From: an uncultured bacterium
Lineage (GTDB): Bacteria > Planctomycetota > UBA1135 > GCA-002686595
DNA length: 64,000 nt
Reading direction: 5' to 3'
NCBI GenBank assembly: GCA_938075305.1
Contig: CALJGV010000024.1
Span: 1-64,000 of the forward strand
Shown: one piece after another, positions 28,521 to 37,312 of the stretch
Layout of the letters: each line of letters opens with the position of its first letter
Numbering within the stretch: position 1 is the first letter of the stretch
Made by a program: the position numbers and the translations under genes
Notes under the pieces: generated by a model
The model's database searches: none
What the model saw: only the letters and a program-made list of their open reading frames with translations
What the model was told of the DNA's origin: nothing

Positions 28521-31189
28521 GCCTCGATCGACGCGAACTCCTGACCCTCGCCGGCGGCCTGGGCGCCGCGGCTTTCTCCGGCGGACTCCTCTCGGGCTGC
28601 AGCTCGAGCGGTGACGGGAAGGCCCTCCCCTCCATGGGCGACGCCATGGCGACGCGCATCGACTACGGTCGCGCGAAGCCCGTCCCCACCATCTGCTTCG
28701 GCTGCACCACCCACTGCGGCGTGATCGGCTGGGTGCAGGACGGTCGCGTCCGCCAGATCGAGGGCAACCCCAAGGACCCGAACACCCAGGGCGCCATCTG
28801 CGGCAAGGCCCAGGGCATGGTCCAGGCCACCTACGACCCTCAGCGCATCGTCTATCCGCTCAAGCGGGTCGGGAAGCGCGGCGAGGGCAAGTGGCGTCGG
28901 GCCACCTGGGAGGAGGCCATGACGGAGATCGGCGGAAAGCTGAAGACCCTCCGCGACGAGGGCCGGCCGGAGGAGCTCGTCTTCCATTACGGACGCGACA
29001 AGACCAAGGGCTTCACCAGCCGCTGGACCGACGCCTTCGGGACGCCCAACCGCCTGAACCGGCGCTCCATCTGCAGCTCGAACCGCCGCGTGCCCTTGAT
29101 GAGCATGTACGGCCGCGAGTTCGAGTGGGAGTCTCAGGACCTCGAGCGCACGAACTACGTGATCAACTTCGGGGGCAATCCCATGGAGGCCTACCAGGGT
29201 GGGCTCTTCATGATCCGCCGCCTCATGGACGCTCGCGTGGATCGCGGCGCCAAGCTGGTGACCTTCGAGGTCCGCCCCTCGGCCACCGCCTCCATCAGTG
29301 ACGAGTTCCACACGGTGCACCCCGCGAGCGACGGCGCCATCGCCATGGCCATGGCCCACGTCATCCTGCGCGAGGGGCTCCAGGACACCGCGTTCTGGAA
29401 CACCTGGGCCAACGTGGACCTCGACACCATCCGCGAGCAGATCAAGGACTACACCCCCGAGTGGGCCGAGGGCATCTCCGGCGTCCCCGCGGACGACATC
29501 GCCCGCATCGCGGTGGAGTTCGCCAGGGCGGCGCCCGCCTGCTGCACCATGTCCAACCGGGGCAGCGCCAAGCACTACAACGGCGTGCAGGCGGACCGCG
29601 CCATCCGCATGCTGGACGTGCTCGTTGGGAACGTGGGCAAGCCCGGCGGGTTCTGCCTCTCGACGCTCCGCATGTGGAAGAACCGCTATGGCCAGTGGGG
29701 CCTCCCGGTGATCGACCAGCCCGGCCCGAAGCCGTCCAAGCCCAAGGCCTGGCGGCCCGGTACGCGGGAGTTCGAGACGCTCCCCGCCGATGTGCAGGAT
29801 CGGGTCGCCGGGTTCCCGGAGATGTGGCAGAAGAAGTACTTCGGTGAGCTCGCGACGCCGTCGGAGTACCCGCTCTCCTGGCACTGGTACAACATGCGGG
29901 TGGGCCAGCTGGTCTACCCGTACATCCGGGAGGGCCGTCAGAAGGTCGGCGCCTACATCAGCTACACCCTGGGCGCCGCCTTCGGTTACCCGGAAGCCAA
30001 CGTCGCGCGCGAGGTCCTGATGGACGAGGAGCTCGTGCCCCTACACGTGGCCATCGACATCAGCTACAGCGAGCAGGCTGCCCTGGCGGACTGGATCCTC
30101 CCGGACGCCACCGCCCTCGAGCGCTGGGACGCCCACTCCACCAACAACTACGGCCTGCGCCCCTACACCGGGATCCGCCAGCCGCTGGTGGAGCCCATGG
30201 GTGAGGCGCGGCCCGTCCAGATCATCCTGCGCGATCTCGCGCGGACGATCGGGGGCGGCATGGAGGCCCACTTCGACTTCGAGGACCTCGAGGACTACTA
30301 CCGCGAGTGGTATGCCGAGGTGCCCGGCGACTGGGAGACCCTCAAGCGCGAGGGCATCTGGACCGATCCCGAGCGGCCGCTGGATCACGAGCTCTATCTG
30401 CGGGAGGTGCCCGCCGACGAGCTGGTGAACCACAGCGTCGACCCGGAGAGCAAGATCGTCACCGCGGACAAGGGAGCCAAGCGCGTGGCCGTGGGCATCG
30501 AGGTGGACGGCAAGATCGTTCGGGGCTTCGATACCCCGACGCGCCGGATCACGGTACAGGAGCCCCTGTACCCGCTCGCCGCGTCCCACGTGGGCCTGCC
30601 CCTCGACGACATCAACGCCCTCGAGCTCCCCACCTGGGGGCCGGTGCCTGAGCACGTCGACCTCCCCGAGGACCGCTTCGTCTTGACCACCTTCAAGTGG
30701 AACGTGCACACCCAGGGCCGCAGCGCCGGGTGGAAGTACAGCTCGGAGATCGTCCACACCAACCCTGTCTTCATGAACCCCAAGACGGCGCAGACCCTCG
30801 GGCTCAGCGAGGGCGACGAGGTCACCCTGACCGTGTTCCGACCGGCGCAGCACACCTACCGCGCTGGTGAGGACGAGCCCGTGGGCACGTTCACCCAGAA
30901 GGTCCGCCTCCTGGAGCGCGTCCACCCCAAGGTGGTGGCCGTCTCGCACCACATGGGGCACTGGGAACAGGGCAACGTGGCGCGCGCGGACATGGACACT
31001 CGCTCCAAGGGCGAGCCCGGCTTCGGGGCGGAGTGCGATGCCGATGTCACCGATCGCGTGTGGTGGTCCAAGAAGCGCGGAGGCTCTGGCGGTGGACGCC
31101 ACCTCAACGACGCCCTGCCCATCAACCCGACGCCCCTGGTGGGCGGCCAGAGCTGGTTCGACAACGTCGTCGCGATCGCGAAGGCATGA
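28514..31189 (+). CDS. Molybdopterin (bis-MGD) oxidoreductase catalytic subunit, PsrA/PhsA/ArrA-like
   Basis: The product is 891 residues from ATG 28514, which overlaps the Fe-S gene stop (ATGGTAA); the open frame continues upstream but is the shadow of other genes. A twin-arginine signal (LDRRELLTLAGG) indicates Tat export with cofactor. The N-terminal 4Fe-4S motif is C61-x2-C64-x3-C68...C96 (CFGCTTHC, AICGK). Cys187 in RRSICSSNRR sits where the family supplies the molybdenum ligand. The C-terminal molybdopterin dinucleotide-binding domain includes WNVHTQGRSAGWKYSSEIVHTNP and HMGHWEQGN. The overall type is close to polysulfide, thiosulfate, tetrathionate and arsenate reductases; the substrate cannot be assigned. 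No NrfD-type membrane subunit gene is nearby. Confidence 0.92.
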   Translation: MVSLDRRELLTLAGGLGAAAFSGGLLSGCSSSGDGKALPSMGDAMATRIDYGRAKPVPTICFGCTTHCGVIGWVQDGRVRQIEGNPKDPNTQGAICGKAQGMVQATYDPQRIVYPLKRVGKRGEGKWRRATWEEAMTEIGGKLKTLRDEGRPEELVFHYGRDKTKGFTSRWTDAFGTPNRLNRRSICSSNRRVPLMSMYGREFEWESQDLERTNYVINFGGNPMEAYQGGLFMIRRLMDARVDRGAKLVTFEVRPSATASISDEFHTVHPASDGAIAMAMAHVILREGLQDTAFWNTWANVDLDTIREQIKDYTPEWAEGISGVPADDIARIAVEFARAAPACCTMSNRGSAKHYNGVQADRAIRMLDVLVGNVGKPGGFCLSTLRMWKNRYGQWGLPVIDQPGPKPSKPKAWRPGTREFETLPADVQDRVAGFPEMWQKKYFGELATPSEYPLSWHWYNMRVGQLVYPYIREGRQKVGAYISYTLGAAFGYPEANVAREVLMDEELVPLHVAIDISYSEQAALADWILPDATALERWDAHSTNNYGLRPYTGIRQPLVEPMGEARPVQIILRDLARTIGGGMEAHFDFEDLEDYYREWYAEVPGDWETLKREGIWTDPERPLDHELYLREVPADELVNHSVDPESKIVTADKGAKRVAVGIEVDGKIVRGFDTPTRRITVQEPLYPLAASHVGLPLDDINALELPTWGPVPEHVDLPEDRFVLTTFKWNVHTQGRSAGWKYSSEIVHTNPVFMNPKTAQTLGLSEGDEVTLTVFRPAQHTYRAGEDEPVGTFTQKVRLLERVHPKVVAVSHHMGHWEQGNVARADMDTRSKGEPGFGAECDADVTDRVWWSKKRGGSGGGRHLNDALPINPTPLVGGQSWFDNVVAIAKA

Positions 31190-31728
31190 GGGAGCTCGCC
31201 CCCCTGTACGAGCTCCTCGCTCGCCTCCTCACCTCCGAGGTGGACGAGGACCTGATCCGGGCGCTCCGAGCCCCCACCGCGGCCCCGCTCCTCGAGCGGC
31301 TGGCCCCCGGTGTAGGTCAGGAGCAGCTGGATCTGGACGAGCTCGCAGAGGAGTTCGCCGAGCTGTTCCTGATCCCGGGAGGCACCCCGCCCTTCGCCAG
31401 CGCGTGGGCGCCGGAGGACGCGCCCGATGAGCTGGCGGAGCGAATCGCCGCCTTCGTTCACGGCGCAATGGAGGCCCTCGCGGTCGAGCAGAGCGGGGTG
31501 GCCGGGCGCCTCTCCCTCGACCACGCCGGCCTGCTCTGCAGCTTGATCGCCAGGGGCCTGGAGGGCGACGAGCGCCAGCAGGAGCTCGCCCAGCACATCC
31601 GCGATGAGGCCCTCGCTCCGTGGGCTCCAGCCTTGGGGGCTGCCCTCCAGACCAGGGCGCGCAGCGGCGTCTACCGAGCCACCGGCGCGCTTCTCGAGGC
31701 CCTGCACGGCGGGGCCCAGGGAGTCTGA
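31186..31728 (+). CDS. TorD/DmsD-family molybdoenzyme chaperone
   Basis: This 180-residue, mostly helical protein starts at ATG 31186, overlapping the oxidoreductase stop as ATGA. The pattern LYELLARLLTSEVDEDLIRAL, then EEFAELFLIPGGTPPFASAW, fits TorD-type proteins, which keep the matching catalytic subunit unfolded and guard its Tat signal until the molybdenum cofactor is inserted. It is cytoplasmic. Position as last gene of the operon supports dedication to the molybdoenzyme just upstream. Confidence 0.88.
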   Translation: MRELAPLYELLARLLTSEVDEDLIRALRAPTAAPLLERLAPGVGQEQLDLDELAEEFAELFLIPGGTPPFASAWAPEDAPDELAERIAAFVHGAMEALAVEQSGVAGRLSLDHAGLLCSLIARGLEGDERQQELAQHIRDEALAPWAPALGAALQTRARSGVYRATGALLEALHGGAQGV

Positions 31729-31746
31729 GCCCAGCCCGGGTCGGAG

Positions 31747-31772
31747 GGTCGGTGCCCGGACAGGCACCGACC
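31747..31772 (+). terminator. Hairpin terminator of the molybdoenzyme operon
   Basis: GGTCGGTGCC and GGCACCGACC form a perfect 10-bp stem with a 6-nt loop, 18 nt after the TorD stop codon. The nearly 200 bp from here to 31967 are lower in GC than the genes and should hold the promoter of the FG-GAP gene. Confidence 0.75.
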
Positions 31773-31967
31773 ATGGCTCAATTCGAGAGGAATCGGGGCA
31801 CGAGTCGCTGTCGCTAAACCGATGGCCAATTGGGACTTACCGGCTCGGACGCGCCCTCGTCACACCAATGTCCTTCCCGAGTCCTGATAGGTAAGTGTAT
31901 ACCCCTAGGCGTTGCCACTGCACCGACTACGCGTTCACCTGCCCCGCTGCCACCGCACTGCCTCGAT

Positions 31968-33620
31968 ATGGAACGACACCTGAAGACCCCCATGGCGATC
32001 CTGCCCGCCGTGACCATCGCCCTCGCAGGCCAGAGCCTCTCGCAGACACAATTTGGAGACACGACCATGGTCGAGTCCGAGGCAGCGAGCGCCCGCGACG
32101 TCTTCGCCGCCGACCTAAACGGCGACGGCTTCACCGACCTCCTGACGGCGAGCCGCGGCGACGACACCATCGCCTGGTACGAGAACCTCGGCGGCGGAGT
32201 CTTCTCCGAACGCAAGACCATCAATTCGAACGCGGACGGCGCGCAGTGGGTCGAGGCTGCGGACCTCGACAACGACGGAGATCTCGACGTGGTCTCGGCA
32301 AGCGCCCTCGACGACACGGTGGCCTGGTACGAGAACCTCGGCGGCGGCCTGTTCGGCCCGGCGTTCATCCTGACCGACAACGCCGACAGCGCTCGCTCGG
32401 TCCACGCGGTGGACCTGGACGGCGACGCGGACATCGACCTCGTCGCCGCGAGCGCCATGGACAACACCATCGCCTGGTTCGAGAACCTCGGAGGCGGGAG
32501 CTTCGGACCCCGCACCCCGATCGCCACCGATTGTGAGGGCGCCATCTCCGTCTACACCGCCGACCTGAACGGGGACGGCTTCGAGGAGATCATCGCTGGC
32601 AGCTTCATCGACGACACCGTGGCGTGGTGGAGGAACTTCGGCGCGGGCAACTTCGGCCCGAAGCAGATCATCACCACCGACGCGGACGGCGTGCTCTCCA
32701 TCTACCCCACAGACGTGGATGGAGACTTCGTCGTGGACGTCCTGGTGGCCAGCTCCTGGGACGACCGGCTGGCCTGGTACAAGAACCTCGGGGGCGGCAA
32801 CTTCGACGCTGCCGCCTACATCGCCACGGAGCTCGACGGCCCCGGCTCGGCCTACACGTCGGACCTGGACGACGACGGTGACGCCGACGTCATCGCGCTC
32901 GGGCGCGCCGACAACCGCGTGGCCTGGTTCGAGAACCTCGGCGGCGGCACCTTCAGCAGCGCCAATGTGATCTCCGACGAGGCGCTCAACGGCCGCGCCG
33001 TCTTCGCCGCGGACCTGGACGGTGACCTCGACATCGACGTCATCTCGGCGAGCGCAGGCGACAACAAGATCGCCTGGTACCAGAACCTGCTCTACGACCT
33101 CGACTGCAACGCCAACGGCATCAGCGACGCCATCGAGCGCGAGTTGGACCCCACCGTGGACCTCGACGCAGACGGCATCCTCGACGAATGCGAGGCGGTC
33201 GGCTCAAGTTACTGCCCGGCCGGCCAGCCGAACTCCATCGGCGCTCAGGCAACGATCGGGATGCTCGGCTCGGCGAAGATCACGGAGGCCGACCTGTCGA
33301 TCACGGCCTCTGACCTCCCGGCAAACTCGGCGGGCTTCTTCTTCGCCTCGAGGACCCGTGCCCTATTCCCGTTCCCCGCCAACTGCCAGGGAATCCTCTG
33401 CGTGGGAGGGAGCATCGGGCGCGGCATCGGGGGCGGCGTCCTCACCTCCGGTGCGTCGGGCACCTTCAGCGGGACGGTCGACCTGAACGCGATGGCCCAG
33501 CCCACCGGGCCGATCGCGGTTCAGCCCGGGGAGACCTGGTACTTCCAGGCCTGGTACCGGGACGCGAACCCGACCATCACGTCGAACCTCACGAATGCCG
33601 CCTCGATCACCTTCGAGTAG
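31968..33620 (+). CDS. Secreted FG-GAP/VCBS-repeat protein with shared C-terminal domain
   Basis: The product is 550 residues from ATG 31968 (31992 is an alternative; a TTG-initiated frame to 31830 lacks support). The signal peptide is around AILPAVTIALAGQSLSQ. About eight repeats of roughly 45 residues follow, each with a calcium-type loop DLDGDxDxDxxxAS, then DDTIAWYENLGGG; this is the integrin-like FG-GAP/VCBS propeller. A DCNANGISD / DLDADGILDECE segment links to the C-terminal domain, which opens YCPAGQPNSIG and closes with ETWYFQAWYRDANP and SNLTNAASITF. Expected to be extracellular and calcium-dependent in folding; ligand unknown. It lies between two terminator hairpins and is probably monocistronic. 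Confidence 0.9.
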   Translation: MERHLKTPMAILPAVTIALAGQSLSQTQFGDTTMVESEAASARDVFAADLNGDGFTDLLTASRGDDTIAWYENLGGGVFSERKTINSNADGAQWVEAADLDNDGDLDVVSASALDDTVAWYENLGGGLFGPAFILTDNADSARSVHAVDLDGDADIDLVAASAMDNTIAWFENLGGGSFGPRTPIATDCEGAISVYTADLNGDGFEEIIAGSFIDDTVAWWRNFGAGNFGPKQIITTDADGVLSIYPTDVDGDFVVDVLVASSWDDRLAWYKNLGGGNFDAAAYIATELDGPGSAYTSDLDDDGDADVIALGRADNRVAWFENLGGGTFSSANVISDEALNGRAVFAADLDGDLDIDVISASAGDNKIAWYQNLLYDLDCNANGISDAIERELDPTVDLDADGILDECEAVGSSYCPAGQPNSIGAQATIGMLGSAKITEADLSITASDLPANSAGFFFASRTRALFPFPANCQGILCVGGSIGRGIGGGVLTSGASGTFSGTVDLNAMAQPTGPIAVQPGETWYFQAWYRDANPTITSNLTNAASITFE

Positions 33621-33641
33621 CGGCCCCAGATGACGAGGAGC

Positions 33642-33682
33642 GAGCCGTGGCGCAGGCGCCGTGGAGCCCCGCACCACGGCTC
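33642..33682 (+). terminator. Hairpin terminator after the FG-GAP gene
   Basis: GAGCCGTGG and CCACGGCTC form a perfect 9-bp stem around a 23-nt loop, 21 nt after the stop codon, followed by TCTATC. The next gene begins 70 nt further on. Confidence 0.6.
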
Positions 33683-33752
33683 TCTATCAACGGAGCGGCC
33701 CCGCGCAGAGGAGTCAGCCGGAGCGGGCCGCCAGGCTCGCTAGGATGCCTCC

Positions 33753-35993
33753 ATGCTCCTCCCGCTCCTAGCCCTCGGGCTCCAGCTTCCCCAGGCCGCG
33801 CTCGACCTCTCCGCGCTCCCCGCGCGCGCCGCCGCCCCCCTCGCTCCGGCCGCCGAGGATTGGCTGATCCGGGGCGCCCCCCGGCCCGCCGCCGTCCTCC
33901 GTGATGAGTCCGGGCGGGCGATCGTGCTCGACAACGGGCTGCTGCGGCGGACGATCCGGGTGACGACGACCGCCGCGACGGTGGGGCTCGATGACCTGAT
34001 GACCGGCCGGGCCCTGCTCAGGGCGGTGCAACCAGAAGCCCGGGTGACCCTGGACGGCGTGACCCATGAGATCGGGGGGCTGAGCGGTCAGCCCAATCTC
34101 GCCTACCTGGACCCCGCCTGGCTCGAGGCCATGGAGCCCACGCCGGGCTCGTGGCGACTGTCGGGCTTCGAGGCAGGGGTCCCCGCAGAGCGCCTCACCT
34201 GGGCTCAGGTCCGACGGCACGCACCCGGGGTCGCCTGGCCCCCGCCCGGGGTGGCCCTGCGCCTGGACTTCGAGGCCCCCACCACCATGCCCTCCGTCGA
34301 GGGCGTGACGGTGTCCGTTCACTACGAGCTCTACGACGGCGTGCCGGTCCTCGCCAAGTGGTTGACCGTGTCCAACGCAGGAGCGCAGACCGTCCGAGTC
34401 GACGACTTCTCAATCGAGCGCCTGGCCGTCGTGGAGCGGGATTCGATCGTCGAGTCGAGGCCCGGCGAGCCCATGGACCCGCCCGACCTCCGCGTGGAGA
34501 CCGAGTACTCCATGGGCGGCCTCTCCTACAAGAACAGCCGCCGGCACGGCTTCAGGTGGCTGGAGGATCCGGCGTACACCAGCCAGGTGAACTACCTGAA
34601 GCGCACCCCATGCCTGCTCGACGTGGGGCCCGAGAACCAGGTCCTGCGAGACGTTGCGCCCGGCGGGTCCTTCGAGTCCTTCCGCGCGTTCATCGGCGCC
34701 TACGACTCTGAGGACGTCACGCGCCGCGCCCTCACCGACGGGCAGGTCTACCGGACGATCGCGCCGTGGGTCACCGAGAATCCGCTCATGATGCACGTAC
34801 GCCACGCGGACCCCGAGTCGGTTCGCCTGGCCATCGACCAGTGCGAGGACGTGGGCTTCGAGATGGTGATCCTCACCTTCGGCAGCGGCTTCAACATCGA
34901 GGACACGTCCGAGGAGAACCTCGCCCGGATGCGGGACTACGTGGCCTACGGAGCCGAGCGGGGCGTCGAGGTCGGCACCTACTCGTTGCTCTCCTCACGC
35001 CGCGTCTCTCCGCCCGGAGACAACTGCATCAACCCGCTCACGGGAGAGCCCGGCGGCGAGGGGATGATCCACGGGGGCACCCCGTCGCTGGCATCCGGAT
35101 GGGGTCAGGGCTACCTGCGCACGCTGAGGGGCTTCTTCGCGAAGACGGGCGCCATGCTCCTCGAGCACGACGGCCCCTACCCAGGGAACCTCGACGCCGC
35201 GGCTCGTCCCCCGCTCCAGCGCGGGGTCGAGGACTCGCGGTACGTGAATTGGATGCTCTCCCGAGACCTCTACTCGGACCTGCGGGCGCGAGGTGTCTAC
35301 ATCAATGCGCCCGACTGGTACTTCCTGGTGGGGACGAACAAGTGCGGCATGGGTTACCGCGAGGTGAATTGGTCCCTGCCCCGCGCCCAGCAGGTCATCC
35401 ACACCCGCCAGAACATCTTCGACGGGACCAAGTACAAGCTCCCCAGCATGGGGTGGATGTTTGTCCCCCTGACCCAGTACCACGGCGGCGGCGCAGCGGC
35501 GACCGTCGAGCCGCTCGATGAGCACCTCGAGCACTACACGGCGATGCTCGCCGGCAACCTCGGCGGCGGCGTCCAGGCCTGCTACCGAGGCCCTCGCCTC
35601 TACGACACGCCCCGGGTTCGGGACGCGGTCAAGGCCCACGTGGACTGGTTCAAGGCCCACCGCGACATCCTGGAGAGCCCCATCGTGCACGCCGCATCGC
35701 GGCGGGCGGATGGCCGTGACCTGGACTGGGTCCTGCACGCCAACCCGAGCCTCGACGAGCCCGCCCTGATGGTGATCCACAACCCCACCGACGTCGCCAT
35801 CGCGAGGCCGATCGTGGCGGACCTCTACTACTCCGGCCTCACCGGCCACGCCGCCGTGGAGTACGGCAACGGCGCGGAGCTCCCCGCCGCACGCGCCCTT
35901 GGCCAGGTGGAGCTGGATGGGCGTGGACGGGCGGCCCTGGAGGTCGAGGTGCCCGCAGGCGGCATGGCGTGGCTCAGCTTCCGGCGCCCGTGA
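33753..35993 (+). CDS. Secreted alpha-galactosidase-like (GH36/GH27-clan type) protein
   Basis: This 746-residue protein has a signal peptide (MLLPLLALGLQLPQ) and an AGGA ribosome-binding site about 8 nt before the ATG. The first 330 residues form a beta-sandwich domain (RAIVLDNGLLRRTIRVT, VHYELYDGVPVLAKWLTV). A TIM-barrel-like core follows with VGFEMVILTFGSGFN, GVEVGTYSLLSSRR, LLEHDGPYPG and INAPDWYFLVGTNKCGMG. A C-terminal beta domain ends VEVPAGGMAWLSF. The layout resembles clan GH-D alpha-galactosidases. The acidic residues in LLEHDG and NAPDW are candidate catalytic or binding residues, but the exact GH family cannot be fixed without comparison. Similar proteins are sometimes misleadingly labelled enterotoxin. 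It would act on glycosides outside the cytoplasm. Confidence 0.78.
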   Translation: MLLPLLALGLQLPQAALDLSALPARAAAPLAPAAEDWLIRGAPRPAAVLRDESGRAIVLDNGLLRRTIRVTTTAATVGLDDLMTGRALLRAVQPEARVTLDGVTHEIGGLSGQPNLAYLDPAWLEAMEPTPGSWRLSGFEAGVPAERLTWAQVRRHAPGVAWPPPGVALRLDFEAPTTMPSVEGVTVSVHYELYDGVPVLAKWLTVSNAGAQTVRVDDFSIERLAVVERDSIVESRPGEPMDPPDLRVETEYSMGGLSYKNSRRHGFRWLEDPAYTSQVNYLKRTPCLLDVGPENQVLRDVAPGGSFESFRAFIGAYDSEDVTRRALTDGQVYRTIAPWVTENPLMMHVRHADPESVRLAIDQCEDVGFEMVILTFGSGFNIEDTSEENLARMRDYVAYGAERGVEVGTYSLLSSRRVSPPGDNCINPLTGEPGGEGMIHGGTPSLASGWGQGYLRTLRGFFAKTGAMLLEHDGPYPGNLDAAARPPLQRGVEDSRYVNWMLSRDLYSDLRARGVYINAPDWYFLVGTNKCGMGYREVNWSLPRAQQVIHTRQNIFDGTKYKLPSMGWMFVPLTQYHGGGAAATVEPLDEHLEHYTAMLAGNLGGGVQACYRGPRLYDTPRVRDAVKAHVDWFKAHRDILESPIVHAASRRADGRDLDWVLHANPSLDEPALMVIHNPTDVAIARPIVADLYYSGLTGHAAVEYGNGAELPAARALGQVELDGRGRAALEVEVPAGGMAWLSFRRP

Positions 35994-36026
35994 AGCGTTC
36001 CCGCCCCGCCTCCGCGTTGGGGTTGG

Positions 36027-37187
36027 TCATCCCCCCGCCGGCCCAGGCGTGGCCATGGAGCGCCGCCTGGCGAGCAGCACCAGCGACGCGGCGATGAGGG
36101 CTGCACCCAGGCCGAGGAGCACCGGCACCGCCGTACCTCGGCCCCCGCCGCCGGCTCCAATCGAAGGCTCGCTGTAGTAGGCCTCGGCGAAGCGGGCGTC
36201 CACGTCCTCCCCTGAGGAGATCCAGTCGAGCTCGTTCTCCAGGAGCGAGGCCCACCAGAACTCCGCCTCCGCGAGCTCGAGCGCGAACTGCCCCTCGAGC
36301 TCCTCCAGCCGCAGGCCCCGGGACTCACCGGACTCGGGCGTCTGGAACGCCAGGGCTTCCCGCGCCTTCCCGAGGTAGGCCGCCGCCGCACCCGCGTCCT
36401 GACAGCCGTCCGCCGCCCGGAGGAGCGCCCGCGCCGCCAGCCCCTTGGCGTCCCGCTGGAAATCCGCGAGGAGCAGATCACTCAGCACCTCGAGCAGAAC
36501 GGGGGACCTGTGGTCCCCGAAGCGCAGCATGCCGGTCACCCCGCGCACGGCCGCTTCAATGGCCTCGGCGTGCTCGTGCGGCGACCGAGGGTCCGCCCCG
36601 ATCTGCCCCGCCAGGAAGGTCCAGAAGTTCGGTTCGAGGCCGCCCCCGGGCTGGCTCGCCGCCGTCCGGCACAGGGGCAGCTGCCCCTGGCCGGCTACGG
36701 CCCCCTTGCCCATGAGGTATTCGACGACGAGGAGCTGGTAGCGCTCCCGACCGAAGTGCGCGTCGGGATTGACCTCCAGCGCCTGGGCGATGAACCCCGC
36801 ACCCTCCTCCAGGTCCCCCGCGTGGACATGGAAGGTCCCAAGGTTCGCGAGGGTCTCATAGCGCAGAGGGTCCTCCCTGCGGAGCTCCTCCATCAACGCG
36901 ATCGCTCGTCCGTCGTCGCCGAGCTTGGAGTGCGCGACCGCGAGATCATCCACGAGTTCCGACCCCGTCTCTCCGCGCCCAAGACGCGCCTGCCGGTCCT
37001 GGACGCGCCACCGGTAGTAATCGTCGCTGTGCCGCAGAAACTTCCCCGTGACCACCTCGAGGACGCTCGGGAAGCGCTGCCGTTCCATCGCGCGGGTGTC
37101 ACGATCCCAGAGGCACCCAGGCGTCACCGCCGCAGGCACCGCCCCTGCGGTCAGCAGTCCGGAGATCAGCAACACCCATCGTTTCAT
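36027..37187 (-). CDS. TPR-like membrane protein with C-terminal anchor
   Basis: This 386-residue protein has an N-terminal signal (WVLLISGLLTAGAVPAAV) and a central helical region with TPR-like pairs (LVDDLAVAHSKLGDDGRAIALME, LANLGTFHVHAGDLEEGAGFIAQALEVNPD). A C-terminal tail has a glycine-rich stretch, a hydrophobic span (VPVLLGLGAALIAASLVLLA) and an RRR cluster. The tail has the Gly-rich, hydrophobic, Arg-rich order of CTERM-type sorting signals but could be a plain membrane anchor. The body would face the periplasm. TPR proteins mediate protein contacts; no partner is indicated. It converges with the glycosidase gene (33-bp gap). Confidence 0.82.
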   Translation of the reverse strand: MKRWVLLISGLLTAGAVPAAVTPGCLWDRDTRAMERQRFPSVLEVVTGKFLRHSDDYYRWRVQDRQARLGRGETGSELVDDLAVAHSKLGDDGRAIALMEELRREDPLRYETLANLGTFHVHAGDLEEGAGFIAQALEVNPDAHFGRERYQLLVVEYLMGKGAVAGQGQLPLCRTAASQPGGGLEPNFWTFLAGQIGADPRSPHEHAEAIEAAVRGVTGMLRFGDHRSPVLLEVLSDLLLADFQRDAKGLAARALLRAADGCQDAGAAAAYLGKAREALAFQTPESGESRGLRLEELEGQFALELAEAEFWWASLLENELDWISSGEDVDARFAEAYYSEPSIGAGGGGRGTAVPVLLGLGAALIAASLVLLARRRSMATPGPAGG

Positions 37188-37312
37188 CTCCGCAGCGTAG
37201 CGCCACCGAGCAAACGCGGGGAAGCGGCCTCATGGAGCGACCCCACGGGGGGGGGCCGCTCCGCACCGCTGAGATCACAAGCCTCACCTCCGCACGGCTG
37301 GCGGCGCCACGC

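Noticed and set aside
28514..31189. Naming the molybdoenzyme as arsenate, tetrathionate or polysulfide reductase
   Set aside because: The visible motifs (CxxCxxxC, Cys Mo-ligand position) are common to all these groups; operon context gives no substrate clue.
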